A stretch of 61,146 nucleotides of DNA, taken from contig JAPUIX010000135.1 in assembly GCA_027296625.1 (NCBI GenBank), positions 1 through 61,146 on the forward strand, in the 5' to 3' direction. The notes under the pieces were generated by a model. The model saw nothing but the letters and a program-made list of their open reading frames with translations. It ran no database searches and was not told where the DNA came from. The position numbers and the translations under genes were made by a program. This DNA is from Gammaproteobacteria bacterium. GTDB taxonomy: Bacteria; Pseudomonadota; Gammaproteobacteria; JAKEHO01. This document shows positions 8,692 through 18,217 of the stretch, piece after piece (the first letter of the stretch is position 1; the number at the start of each line of letters is the position of its first letter).

Positions 8692-8721
8692 GGTTGCAAC
8701 GACAAACCTGATGATTGCGGC

Positions 8722-9468
8722 ATGACCTTGCAGATAGTTGACAATATTCGCATGGTGCTCGTCGCGACCAGCCATTCCGGCAATATCGGCGCGGCCGCCC
8801 GAGCGATGAAAGCCATGGGCCAGCGACGGCTCTACCTCGTTCGGCCAAAGACGTTCCCTTGTGCGGAGGCCACGGCGCGTGCCGCCGGCGCGGATGATGT
8901 ATTAGCAGAAGCACAGATGTTTCGATCACTCCAGGAGGCCCTTGCGGGATGTGGCCTTGTTATCGGGACGAGTGCGCGCCAACGGAGCATCTCCTGGCCC
9001 ACACTTGATCCGGTTGGTTGCGCGGGTCGGGTTGTGCAGGAAGCGCAAAGCGGTGAGGTCGCGTTAGTCTTTGGGCGCGAGCGCACAGGACTTACCAACG
9101 AAGAGCTCGATCTATGTAATTACGTTGTGCAGATACCTACCGATCCAGCATTTAACTCATTGAACGTGGCTGCCGCGGTTCAGATCATCAGCTATGAAAT
9201 TATGAAGGCGGCCTCTAGCAACGATCGATCAAAGGATCACGATGAGGGTGACGCACCGCTCGCAACTGCCGAGCAGATGACACAATTCTACACGCATCTC
9301 GAGCGGTTAATGATCGAAATCACGTTTATGGATCCAGATAAGCCGCGCCGGCTCATGCGTCGCCTAAAGCGCCTCTTTAACCGCGCGCAACCCGATCAGA
9401 ATGAGATCAATATACTGCGGGGAATACTGGCGGCCGCCGAGAAGGCGGTGAGAAATGCTCGTGATTAA
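8722..9468 (+). CDS. trmJ: tRNA (cytidine/uridine-2'-O-)-methyltransferase TrmJ
   Basis: SPOUT-class methyltransferase of 248 residues that 2'-O-methylates position 32 of several tRNAs. The three knot motifs are visible: TSHSGNIGAAARAM at 16-29, LVFGRERTGLTNEEL at 115-129 and IPTDPAFNSLNVAAAV at 138-153. The longest open frame starts at 8578, but homologues begin just before VDNIRMVLVATSHSGN, so ATG 8722 is the sensible start and gives E. coli-like length. It is convergent with purM, only 3 bases between stops. Confidence 0.93.
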   Translation: MTLQIVDNIRMVLVATSHSGNIGAAARAMKAMGQRRLYLVRPKTFPCAEATARAAGADDVLAEAQMFRSLQEALAGCGLVIGTSARQRSISWPTLDPVGCAGRVVQEAQSGEVALVFGRERTGLTNEELDLCNYVVQIPTDPAFNSLNVAAAVQIISYEIMKAASSNDRSKDHDEGDAPLATAEQMTQFYTHLERLMIEITFMDPDKPRRLMRRLKRLFNRAQPDQNEINILRGILAAAEKAVRNARD

Positions 9469-9471
9469 GGA

Positions 9472-10521
9472 CTATCCGGTGTTCTCGATTCGTACGCTCT
9501 CCTCACGGCGTGCCTCGACTGTGCCAATTCGCCAGGCTCTCTCCCCTGAATCTTGAAGACACCGTAAGGCATCTTGCGCGTCTTCTTCTGGGATGCAGGC
9601 AACCATACCGATCCCACAATTAAACGTTCGGTACATTTCCTTGGTCTCAATTCGGCCTTTCTCTTGCAACCACTGGAAAATTGGCAGGTGATCCCACGTG
9701 GATGCATCAATGTTCGCACACGCAGTTGACGGCAACATTCGAGGGATGTTTTCGATTAACCCACCACCCGTGATGTGTGCTAGGCCATGCACCGGCACCT
9801 TCACTATCAACTGGCGTATGGGTTGGACGTATACGCGAGTCGGTTCTAACAGGACAGCGCCAAGCGGCTCGCCAAAGAAGTCTTGCTCTAGGTCCGCTTT
9901 TCCCCGTGCTATCACTTTGCGGATGAGGGAGTAGCCATTGGCGTGAGGCCCGTTGGATGCAATACCGATAAGCGCGTCTCCGATTGTGACCTGATGCCCA
10001 TCGATACAGTCGTCTCGTTCGACAATGCCAACGCAAAATCCAGCCAGATCATAGTCGCCCACGGCATACAGATCCGGCATCTCCGCAGTCTCGCCACCAA
10101 CCAGTGCCGTGCCCGCCAGTTCACAGCCGTGGGCAATCCCGGAGATAACCTCCGTTGCCAGGTCCACGTCGAGGCGCGCACAGGCGTAATAGTCAAGAAA
10201 GAATAATGGCTCAGCACCCTGTACGATGAGGTCATTCACGCACATCGCAACGAGATCAATGCCGATGGTGTTGTGTTTGCCCATGGCGAGTGCGAGCTTC
10301 AGCTTGGTTCCAACGCCATCGGTGGTGGATACCAGGATCGGTTTCCGGTAATCAAGCTTTGACAGATCAAACAATGCGCCAAAGCCTCCCAATCGGCCCA
10401 TGACGCCCGGGCGTTGTGTGCGATCCGCGATAGCTTTGATGCGATCGATCAGCCGGTCGCCCCGGTCGACGCTAACACCTGCGTCCTCATAGGTGAGAGG
10501 GGATTGATCACGAGAGCTCAC
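9472..10521 (-). CDS. purM: Phosphoribosylformylglycinamidine cyclo-ligase (AIR synthetase)
   Basis: Fifth step of purine synthesis: ATP-dependent ring closure of FGAM to AIR. Family landmarks are LTYEDAGVSVDRGD near the N-terminus, VMGRLGGFGALF, VSTTDGVGTKLKLA, GIDLVAMCVNDLIVQGAEPL, and GGGLIENIPRMLP. There is no ATG near the family N-terminus; I use GTG at 10521 (VSSRDQSPLTYEDAGV), giving 349 residues, close to the usual 345. The open frame extends 45 codons upstream but overlaps the divergent gene's leader. No purN follows on this strand. Confidence 0.92.
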   Translation of the reverse strand: MSSRDQSPLTYEDAGVSVDRGDRLIDRIKAIADRTQRPGVMGRLGGFGALFDLSKLDYRKPILVSTTDGVGTKLKLALAMGKHNTIGIDLVAMCVNDLIVQGAEPLFFLDYYACARLDVDLATEVISGIAHGCELAGTALVGGETAEMPDLYAVGDYDLAGFCVGIVERDDCIDGHQVTIGDALIGIASNGPHANGYSLIRKVIARGKADLEQDFFGEPLGAVLLEPTRVYVQPIRQLIVKVPVHGLAHITGGGLIENIPRMLPSTACANIDASTWDHLPIFQWLQEKGRIETKEMYRTFNCGIGMVACIPEEDAQDALRCLQDSGERAWRIGTVEARREESVRIENTG

Positions 10522-10598
10522 GGGAAGTAATGGTATCGGGCAAGCCTGGGCCGCTGCAAATCTTGACTTGGGATGGGCTCTCGCATAGCGTGCCGCGC

Positions 10599-11657
10599 AT
10601 GAGCCGTTACATACGTATCCTCTGCCTGATTGCACTCTTTTCCCCCGGGATATCATCCGCTGCGAATGTGTCTGGTCTGTACGAAGCGGAGGTACCCGTT
10701 ATCGATCAAGCCGCTGCCACACGTGAGAAGGGGGTAGCAACAGCGCTTCGCGTGGTGTTGGTCAAGGTGACCGGTGACCGAAATGTGGCCAGCCGATCGG
10801 CTATTGTGCCTTTGCTGGAGGAGGCCCAGCGCTACGTCCAGCAATATCGTTATCGTGCGGTCTCGCCGACGACAGCCGATGGTTCAGTGTTGCCGGAGGA
10901 AAGCCTAGAGCTTTGGGTGCGTTTCGACGCTGGGACGCTTGATAAACGGCTCCGGGATCTTGGAGTGCCAATATGGGGGAAGCAGCGCCCGTCGACGCTC
11001 GTGTGGCTGGTGGTGGAAGATGAGGGCGGGCGTCGACTGATCGGCACGGATGAGGAATCCGAATATCTATCTGTTCTGAAAGAGCGGGCAAGCGTGCGGG
11101 GGATCCCAATGCTTATCCCTCTGCTGGACCTCGAAGACAATGCGCGTCTCAAGCCCAGCGATGTGTGGGGGGGGTTTAGAGAGCCTATCCTAAAGGCATC
11201 CGAACGATATCATTCGGACACGGTGCTTTCTGGGCGGATCGTGCCCATTTTTCCGGGACTGTGGGAGGCGCGTTGGGAATTTTATCTGGATGGACAGTCC
11301 GTAAGCTGGATCTCCCAGGGAGATCTTCCGGCATTTGTAATTGATGAAGGAATTGACACGCTTGCTGATAATCTAGCCGCGCGGTTTGTTCGTACAGGGG
11401 TGTATACAGAGAAAACTGGCGTGGAAGTGGTCGTAACGGATATCTTTAACGTGGACGAGTATGCGCGGACACTGCACTATCTGCAATCCTTAAAGGCGGT
11501 GACTGGCGTTCAGGTCAAACGTGTTGATCCTGGCAAAGTGACGTTTCTTGTCACGGCACATGGCGGTGCGGATGCAATCGCGCAAGCAGTTTCGCTAGGC
11601 AAAACGCTGGAGCGGATTACATATAGTGCCGGGCCGTCCTATCGATTGTTGCGCTAG
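10599..11657 (+). CDS. DUF2066 domain-containing exported protein
   Basis: A 352-residue protein with an N-terminal signal peptide (MSRYIRILCLIALFSPGISS, cut near SSAA). The body starts VSGLYEAEVPVIDQ and includes AATALRVVLVKVTGDR-like features (VATALRVVLVKVTG as read) and LLEEAQRYVQQYRYRAV, recognised landmarks of DUF2066 proteins. The function is unknown. Position between purM (divergent) and hda (downstream) is typical of gammaproteobacteria. I take the ATG at 10599 so that the signal peptide is N-terminal; an earlier ATG at 10530 adds 23 residues that overlap nothing useful and lack signal character. Confidence 0.85.
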   Translation: MSRYIRILCLIALFSPGISSAANVSGLYEAEVPVIDQAAATREKGVATALRVVLVKVTGDRNVASRSAIVPLLEEAQRYVQQYRYRAVSPTTADGSVLPEESLELWVRFDAGTLDKRLRDLGVPIWGKQRPSTLVWLVVEDEGGRRLIGTDEESEYLSVLKERASVRGIPMLIPLLDLEDNARLKPSDVWGGFREPILKASERYHSDTVLSGRIVPIFPGLWEARWEFYLDGQSVSWISQGDLPAFVIDEGIDTLADNLAARFVRTGVYTEKTGVEVVVTDIFNVDEYARTLHYLQSLKAVTGVQVKRVDPGKVTFLVTAHGGADAIAQAVSLGKTLERITYSAGPSYRLLR

Positions 11658-11765
11658 TGAGGATCATCGCATCGTGGCGATTGGACAGGAGTCTTCTCTC
11701 GCGGCTGGTATTATGGATCTGATGTTCCCGCCACACAGATCGTACGAAATACCCCTTAATGCATC

Positions 11766-12476
11766 ATGGACGTGATCGACCGTAGTGGTGTTCAATTGCC
11801 TCTCGGATTTGCTCCACAGGAGGCAGTTACCTTCGCGACATATCTTCCGGGTCCTAATGGCTATGTGGTCCGGTTTCTGCAACGTTTGTGCGACGGCATC
11901 GAAAAGGGAAGTGTTTACCTTTGGGGTCGACGTGACACGGGCAAAACTCACCTTCTGCAGGCGACTTGTCAGCAGGTCGCTGAGCACGGCGGAAGATCGG
12001 TGTATCTGCCGTTATCACAGATAGCTCGGCTATCCACGGGGGTGCTGGAGGATCTAGAGGAGCTCGACGTTATTTGTGTCGATGATGTTGACAAGATTGC
12101 GGGACACAGCAATTGGGAACAGGCGCTGTTTCATCTGTACAACCGTTTACGTGAGTGCAGCAAGCCCATGGTCGTCACCGGGCGGACCAGCCCACGGGCA
12201 TTGGGCCTGCAACTCATTGATCTAACTACTCGGCTTGGCTGGGGGCTTGTGTTCCAGCTTAAGGCACTCGCCGATGATGAGAAGGTTAGGGCCTTACAGC
12301 AGTGCGCAGTGGCGCGTGGCTTTGAGCTACCCGTTGACGTTGGAGATTTTCTGTTGAGGCGCTGCCCGCGTGACATGGGGGCGCTGTTTGACTTATTGAA
12401 TCAGCTGGATGAGGCATCGCTCGCGGCACAGCGCCGCCTCACCGTACCCTTTGTCAAGACCTTGCTTGATATCTAA
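11766..12476 (+). CDS. hda: DnaA regulatory inactivator Hda
   Basis: AAA+ DnaA paralogue of 236 residues that, bound to the DNA-loaded sliding clamp, triggers hydrolysis of DnaA-ATP after initiation. A clamp-binding-like hexapeptide QLPLGF lies at 10-15, in the place of the QLSLPL motif of E. coli Hda. The Walker A is GRRDTGKT at 54-61, a standard form unlike the degenerate E. coli one; VICVDDVD at 102-109 is Walker B. The sensor region ends LGWGLVFQLKALADDEKVRAL. Preceded by 108 bp in which I see no gene. Confidence 0.9.
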   Translation: MDVIDRSGVQLPLGFAPQEAVTFATYLPGPNGYVVRFLQRLCDGIEKGSVYLWGRRDTGKTHLLQATCQQVAEHGGRSVYLPLSQIARLSTGVLEDLEELDVICVDDVDKIAGHSNWEQALFHLYNRLRECSKPMVVTGRTSPRALGLQLIDLTTRLGWGLVFQLKALADDEKVRALQQCAVARGFELPVDVGDFLLRRCPRDMGALFDLLNQLDEASLAAQRRLTVPFVKTLLDI

Positions 12477-12645
12477 CGCACAAGCGCTCAAGCACTCGGA
12501 GCAAATTGACACCCGATCCAAAAAACACAGAGATAAAAGCACCGTTCGGTAGATCCTATCTGTAGAGGGATGTTATCTTTGCCTGCAGTGGCTGATGGGA
12601 TGCTTCTCCGGTCAGGACCACGAGCACCCAGAAGGGGGGACGGCT

Positions 12646-13353
12646 ATGCAGGTTAATCGCGTCGAGGCTAGTCAGGGCTGGGCTTGGATCACATGCGGAT
12701 GGCGGCTCTTCATGGCCAGTCCCGGCCTGTGGATTGCTTTGCTAATCATCTACCTCGCCATTGAGGTGATCTTGTCATTCATACCCGGTGTTGGTGGGCT
12801 GATTCTGATGGTCATATCCCCGGCACTCTATGGGGGTATGCTCTACGGGGCCCGATCGCTTGATCGTGGAGGAGAACTCGGGGTTGGGCATTTGTTTATT
12901 GGTTTCACCGATCCCAAGATGCGCGGGCCGTTACTCAGCCTTGGGGGACTGCTTTTGCTCGCGCTCGTCGTGACGCTTGTCATTGGTCAAGTTCTTTCAG
13001 GCGGCGCGTTACTACCTGCACTTGGGCAGGCTCAGACAGGCCAGCCACAAGCGTTAGCAGGTGGTGTTTTGATCGCCGTGCTCGTGAGCCTTTCAATTTG
13101 GTTACTGGTGTTGATGGCCTTTATTTATGCGTCGCCACTGGTGATGTTTTCCGGTGGCAAACCGATACCTGCACTGAAAAGCAGTTTTGTGGCCTGTCTT
13201 CGCAACTTTCTACCGGTCTCGGTCTTCAGTCTCATTTATCTCGGCTTGGCGATCGTGGCCGCGATTCCATTTGGTCTGGGGTTTCTTGTCTTAATCCCTG
13301 TAACCTTTGGTGCCTTGTATTGCAGTTATAAGAGTATCTATGGGGATGGATGA
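12646..13353 (+). CDS. BPSS1780-family inner-membrane protein
   Basis: A 235-residue protein with about five to six membrane segments: residues about 25-45, 50-70, 95-120, 135-160 and 185-225. The start MQVNRVEASQGWAWITCGWRLF matches the N-terminal pattern (V.A..G..W...G..LF) of the BPSS1780 family of uncharacterised membrane proteins. A strong ribosome site AAGGGGGG lies just before the ATG at 12646, deciding it over the ATG at 12595. Function unknown. The 12477-12645 spacer contains TTGACA at about 12507, but no clear -10 partner. Confidence 0.75.
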   Translation: MQVNRVEASQGWAWITCGWRLFMASPGLWIALLIIYLAIEVILSFIPGVGGLILMVISPALYGGMLYGARSLDRGGELGVGHLFIGFTDPKMRGPLLSLGGLLLLALVVTLVIGQVLSGGALLPALGQAQTGQPQALAGGVLIAVLVSLSIWLLVLMAFIYASPLVMFSGGKPIPALKSSFVACLRNFLPVSVFSLIYLGLAIVAAIPFGLGFLVLIPVTFGALYCSYKSIYGDG

Positions 13354-13394
13354 TGCGCCCTGCTGCACCTCTCGCGGGCTATTGGGGTTCCTCG

Positions 13395-14021
<627 letters not shown>

Positions 14022-14369
14022 TTAGAGGATTTCGAGAACCTTCTCGGGTGGACGTCCGATCCGCGCCTTGCTCTTGCTTAGAACAATGGGGCGTTCAATC
14101 AAAATGGGATAGTCAAGCATCGCCGAGATCAGCGCCTCTCGGCTCAACGCTTTGTCATCGAGTTTTTCTTGCTTATATACGCTCTCATTCTTTCTCATCA
14201 GGTCCCGGGGCTCCAATTCCAGCAACGCCAAGATTCTCTCTAGGGTCGCCCTGTCCGGCGGTGTCTTGAGATACTCGATGACATCCGGATCGATGTTTCG
14301 CTTGCGAATGAGATCGAGCGTCTGTCGAGATTTTGAACAGCGCGGATTGTGGTAGATAGTCACTTTCAT
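14022..14369 (-). CDS. arsC: Glutaredoxin-dependent ArsC-family reductase
   Basis: A 115-residue thioredoxin-fold protein. The active site is C11 in NPRCSKSRQTLDLI, with the catalytic-support segment IERPIVLSKSKARIGRPPE near the C-terminus containing the R(P)I..... and IGRPPE hallmarks of ArsC. The family reduces arsenate to arsenite using glutathione and glutaredoxin. There is no ars regulator or efflux pump nearby and it is co-transcribed with wrbA, so a general redox role is as likely as arsenic resistance. Confidence 0.88.
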   Translation of the reverse strand: MKVTIYHNPRCSKSRQTLDLIRKRNIDPDVIEYLKTPPDRATLERILALLELEPRDLMRKNESVYKQEKLDDKALSREALISAMLDYPILIERPIVLSKSKARIGRPPEKVLEIL

Positions 14370-14400
14370 AGAATGCCTATCCTTCGTCCTGTCTAAAGAA

Positions 14401-14431
14401 ATGCTATTCTACTCGAGGTTGCGCCTGTCAA
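14401..14431 (-). promoter_or_regulatory. Candidate promoter of arsC-wrbA
   Basis: A perfect -35 TTGACA on minus (plus 14426-14431) is followed after 19 bases by TAGCAT, with an alternative TAGAAT at 14 bases. The spacing is non-ideal either way, so the exact -10 is uncertain. Confidence 0.35.
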
Positions 14432-14559
14432 TGAATAATTCCAATCTATCACGCTGACGTTGCCGCTTGAACTGTGTAAAACGGGTAAATATTAGATGAC
14501 GGTCTATGATTCGCAAGAATTTGTTTGCGTTCTCATCGATGCTCATGTTGTCAATGACG

Positions 14560-14565
14560 TATAAT
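14560..14565 (+). promoter_or_regulatory. TATAAT -10 box upstream of yihY
   Basis: Perfect -10 hexamer 59 bases before the yihY start, in a 254-bp divergent spacer. No good -35 at 16-18 bases; the nearest is TCGATG at 18. Confidence 0.35.
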
Positions 14566-14623
14566 CAAATCCAATGAAATCATTGCGGCGCTTCAACTAG
14601 CGTTCTGATCTGGACAGACTCTT

Positions 14624-15868
14624 ATGCCAAGGCGAGTGCTTGACAAAATCATAAACCAATGCAAGTGGATCATGGATTTTCTTGTGTTTGTTACGAGACA
14701 GTTCATGGCCGACGGGTGTCAGCGAACTGCAGCATCGCTTTCCTATACGACGGTTTTGTCTTTGGTCCCGTTGATAGCCGTTATGTTCGTCGCTCTCAAG
14801 GCATTTCCGGTATACCAAGACCTCGGCAATGAAATCCAAGATTATATCTTTCGAAATTTTGTGCCCGCCGCGAGTGAATCCGTGCAGAGCCATATCCAGC
14901 AGTTTGCGACCCGTGCTACGCAACTGACTGCCGCCGGGATCATCTTTTTGGTGCTCATTGCGGTCATGATGATGGTAACCATTGAAAATGCCTTAAATAA
15001 GATTTGGCGGGTGCATGCAAAACGTCACGCACTATCGAGCTTCGCGATGTATTGGGCGGTACTCACACTCGGCCCGTTACTAGTCGGGGTGGGATTAGTA
15101 GCGACATCGTATGTCGTCTCGTTACCATTGGTTTCGGACGTGGAAGTACGGCTTGGTCTCAAGACCCGGTTTATTGCATGGACGCCCTTCGTAACGACAA
15201 CGCTCGCATTTACGCTCTTGTACATGCTGGTGCCCAACCGACGCGTACCGTTTCGCCCTGCGGTAATCGGCGGTGTCGTGGCCGCGCTGTTATTCGAAGT
15301 GGCCAAGCGGGGCTTTGCCTTCTACGTCACACATTTCCCGACCTATGAGGCGATCTATGGCGCCCTGGTCAGCATTCCGCTGTTCCTGGTTTGGGTATAT
15401 TTATCTTGGCTTGTGATCCTGCTCGGCGCAGAGATCACCCGTAGCCTGGTCACGTTTCCGACCTGGCGCCGACATGTCAAGGCATATGGTGATGAGGGCT
15501 TCTTTGTCGCCGCCTACCGTACCATCGGGCAGCTGTGGGAGGCTCAAAGGCGGGGTCGCTCGATTTCGACGGAGGAGATCGTCAAGAAGGAGCGGCGCAT
15601 CGACGATGAGCGTGCCACGGCGGTGCTCGACCGGCTTGTGCAGGCCCGGTGGGTGCATCGGACGGCGTCCGGTAAGTGGGTCTTGTCGCGGGATCTGGGT
15701 CAGCAGACCTTGCTGGAACTCTACGAGTCGGTGCCAGGTCCCCTGCCTGTCACGAACGCGAGCGGGGGTCAGCAGGATGAGTGGGACACGGCCTTGCGTA
15801 CTGTGCTCGAGGGTCAAGGCAAGTCGATGCAGGTCCCGTTAAAATCCCTTTATGAGGGCAGCCCGTAA
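14624..15868 (+). CDS. YihY family inner-membrane protein with C-terminal winged-helix domain
   Basis: A 414-residue protein of the YihY/BrkB (formerly RNase BN) family. The N-terminal DGCQRTAASLSYTTVLSLVP segment and six membrane helices up to about residue 270 are typical (ending VWVYLSWLVILLGAEITRSL). The remaining 130 residues are soluble and look like a winged helix (GRSISTEEIVKKERRIDDER, VLDRLVQARWVHRTASGKWVL), as in longer family members. Function is not established; the RNase BN name was an error for E. coli YihY. It is convergent with the next gene, 20 bp apart. Confidence 0.88.
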   Translation: MPRRVLDKIINQCKWIMDFLVFVTRQFMADGCQRTAASLSYTTVLSLVPLIAVMFVALKAFPVYQDLGNEIQDYIFRNFVPAASESVQSHIQQFATRATQLTAAGIIFLVLIAVMMMVTIENALNKIWRVHAKRHALSSFAMYWAVLTLGPLLVGVGLVATSYVVSLPLVSDVEVRLGLKTRFIAWTPFVTTTLAFTLLYMLVPNRRVPFRPAVIGGVVAALLFEVAKRGFAFYVTHFPTYEAIYGALVSIPLFLVWVYLSWLVILLGAEITRSLVTFPTWRRHVKAYGDEGFFVAAYRTIGQLWEAQRRGRSISTEEIVKKERRIDDERATAVLDRLVQARWVHRTASGKWVLSRDLGQQTLLELYESVPGPLPVTNASGGQQDEWDTALRTVLEGQGKSMQVPLKSLYEGSP

Positions 15869-15888
15869 GCTGCAACGGTTGCGTGGGG

Positions 15889-17523
15889 CTATGTGCGCTT
15901 GTAGCTGAATTGCTCCAGGGAGGCAGTTGACTCTAACAATTTATCTGCACGGACCTGGAACGTCTCCTCGCCTACACTGATCTCCAAGGAACGGCCTTCT
16001 TGGTATAGCCCGTTTGTTGTGATCAAAGAGATCTCTCGATCTTGTTCGGGTGTGGCAATAAGAATGGCCCGCCGATGTTCCGTATCAGCCGGCCCCCCAA
16101 CGAGCGCACACACCGTTGCCGGTCGGACCTTCGATGCAAGGATCTGAATTCCCAATTTATGTTCCATGTTTTTATGGATCATCAACCAGCGCACGACACC
16201 GATTGTCCAATCGTCTTCGGTACCATTATGCCCGGGCATCTTAAGACCGACGAGTTCGCCGATGCGAACAGGCTGCTGGAGCTTTGCATTCTTGAATACG
16301 GCAAGGCCGCCAGGCCCCTGATTGATGACATTCCAGTTTTCTGCGGAATAGACGCGTGCGCGTTGCGCGGGTTGCCTCTGGTTGATCTTTTCCCGTACGA
16401 TGATTTCGCCTTCCTCCTCCGCGTCCTGAATGGCTTTGACAAAGTCGTGTTGGCCGTTCAAGTAAAAGTAGGTGGCATTAATTCCGCAGGTTATCTCCAT
16501 GGTTGTCGCCTTGGGCTCTCGCGGAAACGCTCGCCGGGGTGGGAGCCCCCAAACCTTCAATAAATGACCTAGCAGCACCTTCGCGTAGTGCGGGGAAAAT
16601 TGAAGCCTCGCGTCCCGGCCATGTCCTGATTGGATCCGATCGAGATGCTGCTGGACGATGCCCTCCAATGGTCTGCAGTCAAATAAGCGATGATGGTCGG
16701 TGATCGTCTCAAACCGAAACTTTACATACGGTATCGGTCGCGTATCGCTCTTTAGATCCACAACAAAATACCCACTTGCTTCCTTGACTGGCTGAAATCC
16801 GCCTAGATGCGTTTGAGTTGCCCATTCCTCAAGCTGGTCGTAGATCTCCCAGATTGCGCCATAGGGGAGCTGGTGGGGATCGCCAACGGCCGCCAGCAGG
16901 ATCTGTTTGTACGTATGGTCAATGGTTGTTTGCTTATCGCTGTCGTCGTCGGGCGTGTCTAGCAACGTCATATGTTCATTAAGCCGTTCCGCCAGTTCAT
17001 AGATCGAGCTAAGCTCTCGCCACACATTCTTTGGCGTTGGCGCGTATCCTTGAAAACTGAGTATCAATGCATGCGCCAGGTAGTGCATGCCGAAGAGCAT
17101 GCCTTCAATCGGTGGTTTGCTTTTTCCCCACAGTGATTTTTTTGAAACACTGTCATTCAATATGAGTTTGCAGGCAAAGGCCATTTCAACAGCAAGCTTT
17201 TTCATCGCCGCAACCTGCATGTGCGCTGTCTCGATGCTCTGGAGATTCCGTTCAGCGCTGGACTTGATGCGGGACTCGATAAAGTATTGATAGGGACGGT
17301 GATAAAGCTGCACCAGTTCAAGCCGAGTCGAAGGCTTGACGGATTGTATGTTGGTTGCTCGGAGCGCCGCCTGTAGAAGCTGACTGGTGCTTTCAAAATC
17401 AGTGTAGGGCAGGGAATTCAGCCATTCCTCGACATGGATGGGACGGGTTTCGACGAGCTTACCTTTCGCGGTGTCTCTTGTCGGGATGGAATCTTGTTCG
17501 GGATTCATGTGCCTTCGTCCCAT
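15889..17523 (-). CDS. Large uncharacterised protein with PilZ-like C-terminal domain
   Basis: A 544-residue cytoplasmic protein with no signal peptide or membrane segment. The first 300 or so residues are mostly helical and unrecognised. A region near residues 400-475 (NVINQGPGGLAVFKNAKLQQ, then VRIGELVGLKM, WTIGVVRWLM and KLGIQIL) resembles a PilZ fold: (D/N)xSxxG, G(D/E)xVxL, IGxVRW, xGIxf. The canonical second motif N/D-x-S-x-x-G reads N-Q-G-P-G-G, and the RxxxR element is not clear, so cyclic-di-GMP binding is doubtful. An in-frame ATG five codons in (MNPEQDS) is a possible start. No operon partner. Confidence 0.6.
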   Translation of the reverse strand: MGRRHMNPEQDSIPTRDTAKGKLVETRPIHVEEWLNSLPYTDFESTSQLLQAALRATNIQSVKPSTRLELVQLYHRPYQYFIESRIKSSAERNLQSIETAHMQVAAMKKLAVEMAFACKLILNDSVSKKSLWGKSKPPIEGMLFGMHYLAHALILSFQGYAPTPKNVWRELSSIYELAERLNEHMTLLDTPDDDSDKQTTIDHTYKQILLAAVGDPHQLPYGAIWEIYDQLEEWATQTHLGGFQPVKEASGYFVVDLKSDTRPIPYVKFRFETITDHHRLFDCRPLEGIVQQHLDRIQSGHGRDARLQFSPHYAKVLLGHLLKVWGLPPRRAFPREPKATTMEITCGINATYFYLNGQHDFVKAIQDAEEEGEIIVREKINQRQPAQRARVYSAENWNVINQGPGGLAVFKNAKLQQPVRIGELVGLKMPGHNGTEDDWTIGVVRWLMIHKNMEHKLGIQILASKVRPATVCALVGGPADTEHRRAILIATPEQDREISLITTNGLYQEGRSLEISVGEETFQVRADKLLESTASLEQFSYKRT

Positions 17524-17947
17524 TCAACGGTCATGCTGAGGGAGCAATCGGTTTCGGCCCGAGTGCAGCATTGCAGGGGGAGTCTGTTATGGGCACGCGT
17601 CCCGTAACGGCTTGCAACTGATCGACTTCGTTGGGCCTCGTCTGGCTCACTGCTCTGGGCCTCTTTTTGTCTGTGCCGCCGCGCACCGGGCACGCGGGGC
17701 CTGAATGCTAAATATAACCACAACGCAATAAGGTTTCCAGAAAAACGGGAGGGCCTGGGGAGGCACCGGCGGGGGTTATCATCAAGGCAGCGGGGCCCCG
17801 AAACGCCAGACGGGGACGCTTTGCGCCTATTGGGGTAAGCCTTACCCCATCTAAAGGGTCAGTGCCTCATACTCGTCGTGACGTTGCAATTTCCGGCCTG
17901 ATCGGGGACATTTTTAGCCGTTTTGTGGATAGCAACCAAGGTTACCC
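17524..17947. other. Intergenic region with a 19-bp palindrome
   Basis: A GC-rich 424-bp spacer between the PilZ-like gene (minus) and acyP (plus). I find no gene with coding character in it. Besides the palindrome at 17831-17849 it contains several G/C-rich partial repeats around 17680-17815. It must carry the promoters of both flanking genes. Confidence 0.6.
17831..17849. repeat. 19-bp perfect palindrome, operator-like
   Basis: TGGGGTAAGCCTTACCCCA is a 9-bp inverted repeat around one central base, about 100 bp before acyP. The odd length fits a dimeric regulator site; a small mobile hairpin is the alternative. No T-run follows, so it is not a terminator. Confidence 0.55.
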
Positions 17948-18217
17948 ATGACGGGGTGTAGGCACTGCTTTGTGTCGGGACGCGTTCAGGGCGTGTTTTT
18001 CCGGGCCGAGACGGGCCAGCAGGCGCGAGGACTCGGTCTTACCGGCTGGGTGCGTAACGTGCCGGACGGGCGGGTCGAGGTGATGGCCTGTGGCAAGCCC
18101 ACTGACGTGGAACAGCTGTGTGCCTGGCTGTGGCACGGTCCTGACTTCGCAGAGGTCACAAATGTGACATGCGAGCCGGCGGACGATCAGGGCCTTGATC
18201 GTTTTGAAGTCCGCTAA
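17948..18217 (+). CDS. acyP: Acylphosphatase
   Basis: An 89-residue protein with the complete acylphosphatase signature. [20 protein letters not shown] carries the phosphate loop with R19, and [13 protein letters not shown] contains N37, the two catalytic residues. It hydrolyses carboxyl-phosphate bonds. The C-terminus (FEVR) is standard. Its stop codon overlaps that of convergent proS by 4 bp. Confidence 0.93.
   Translation: MTGCRHCFVSGRVQGVFFRAETGQQARGLGLTGWVRNVPDGRVEVMACGKPTDVEQLCAWLWHGPDFAEVTNVTCEPADDQGLDRFEVR

Noticed and set aside
16042-16563. A 173-codon plus frame inside the PilZ-like gene
   Set aside because: Antisense shadow without a ribosome site or recognisable domain.
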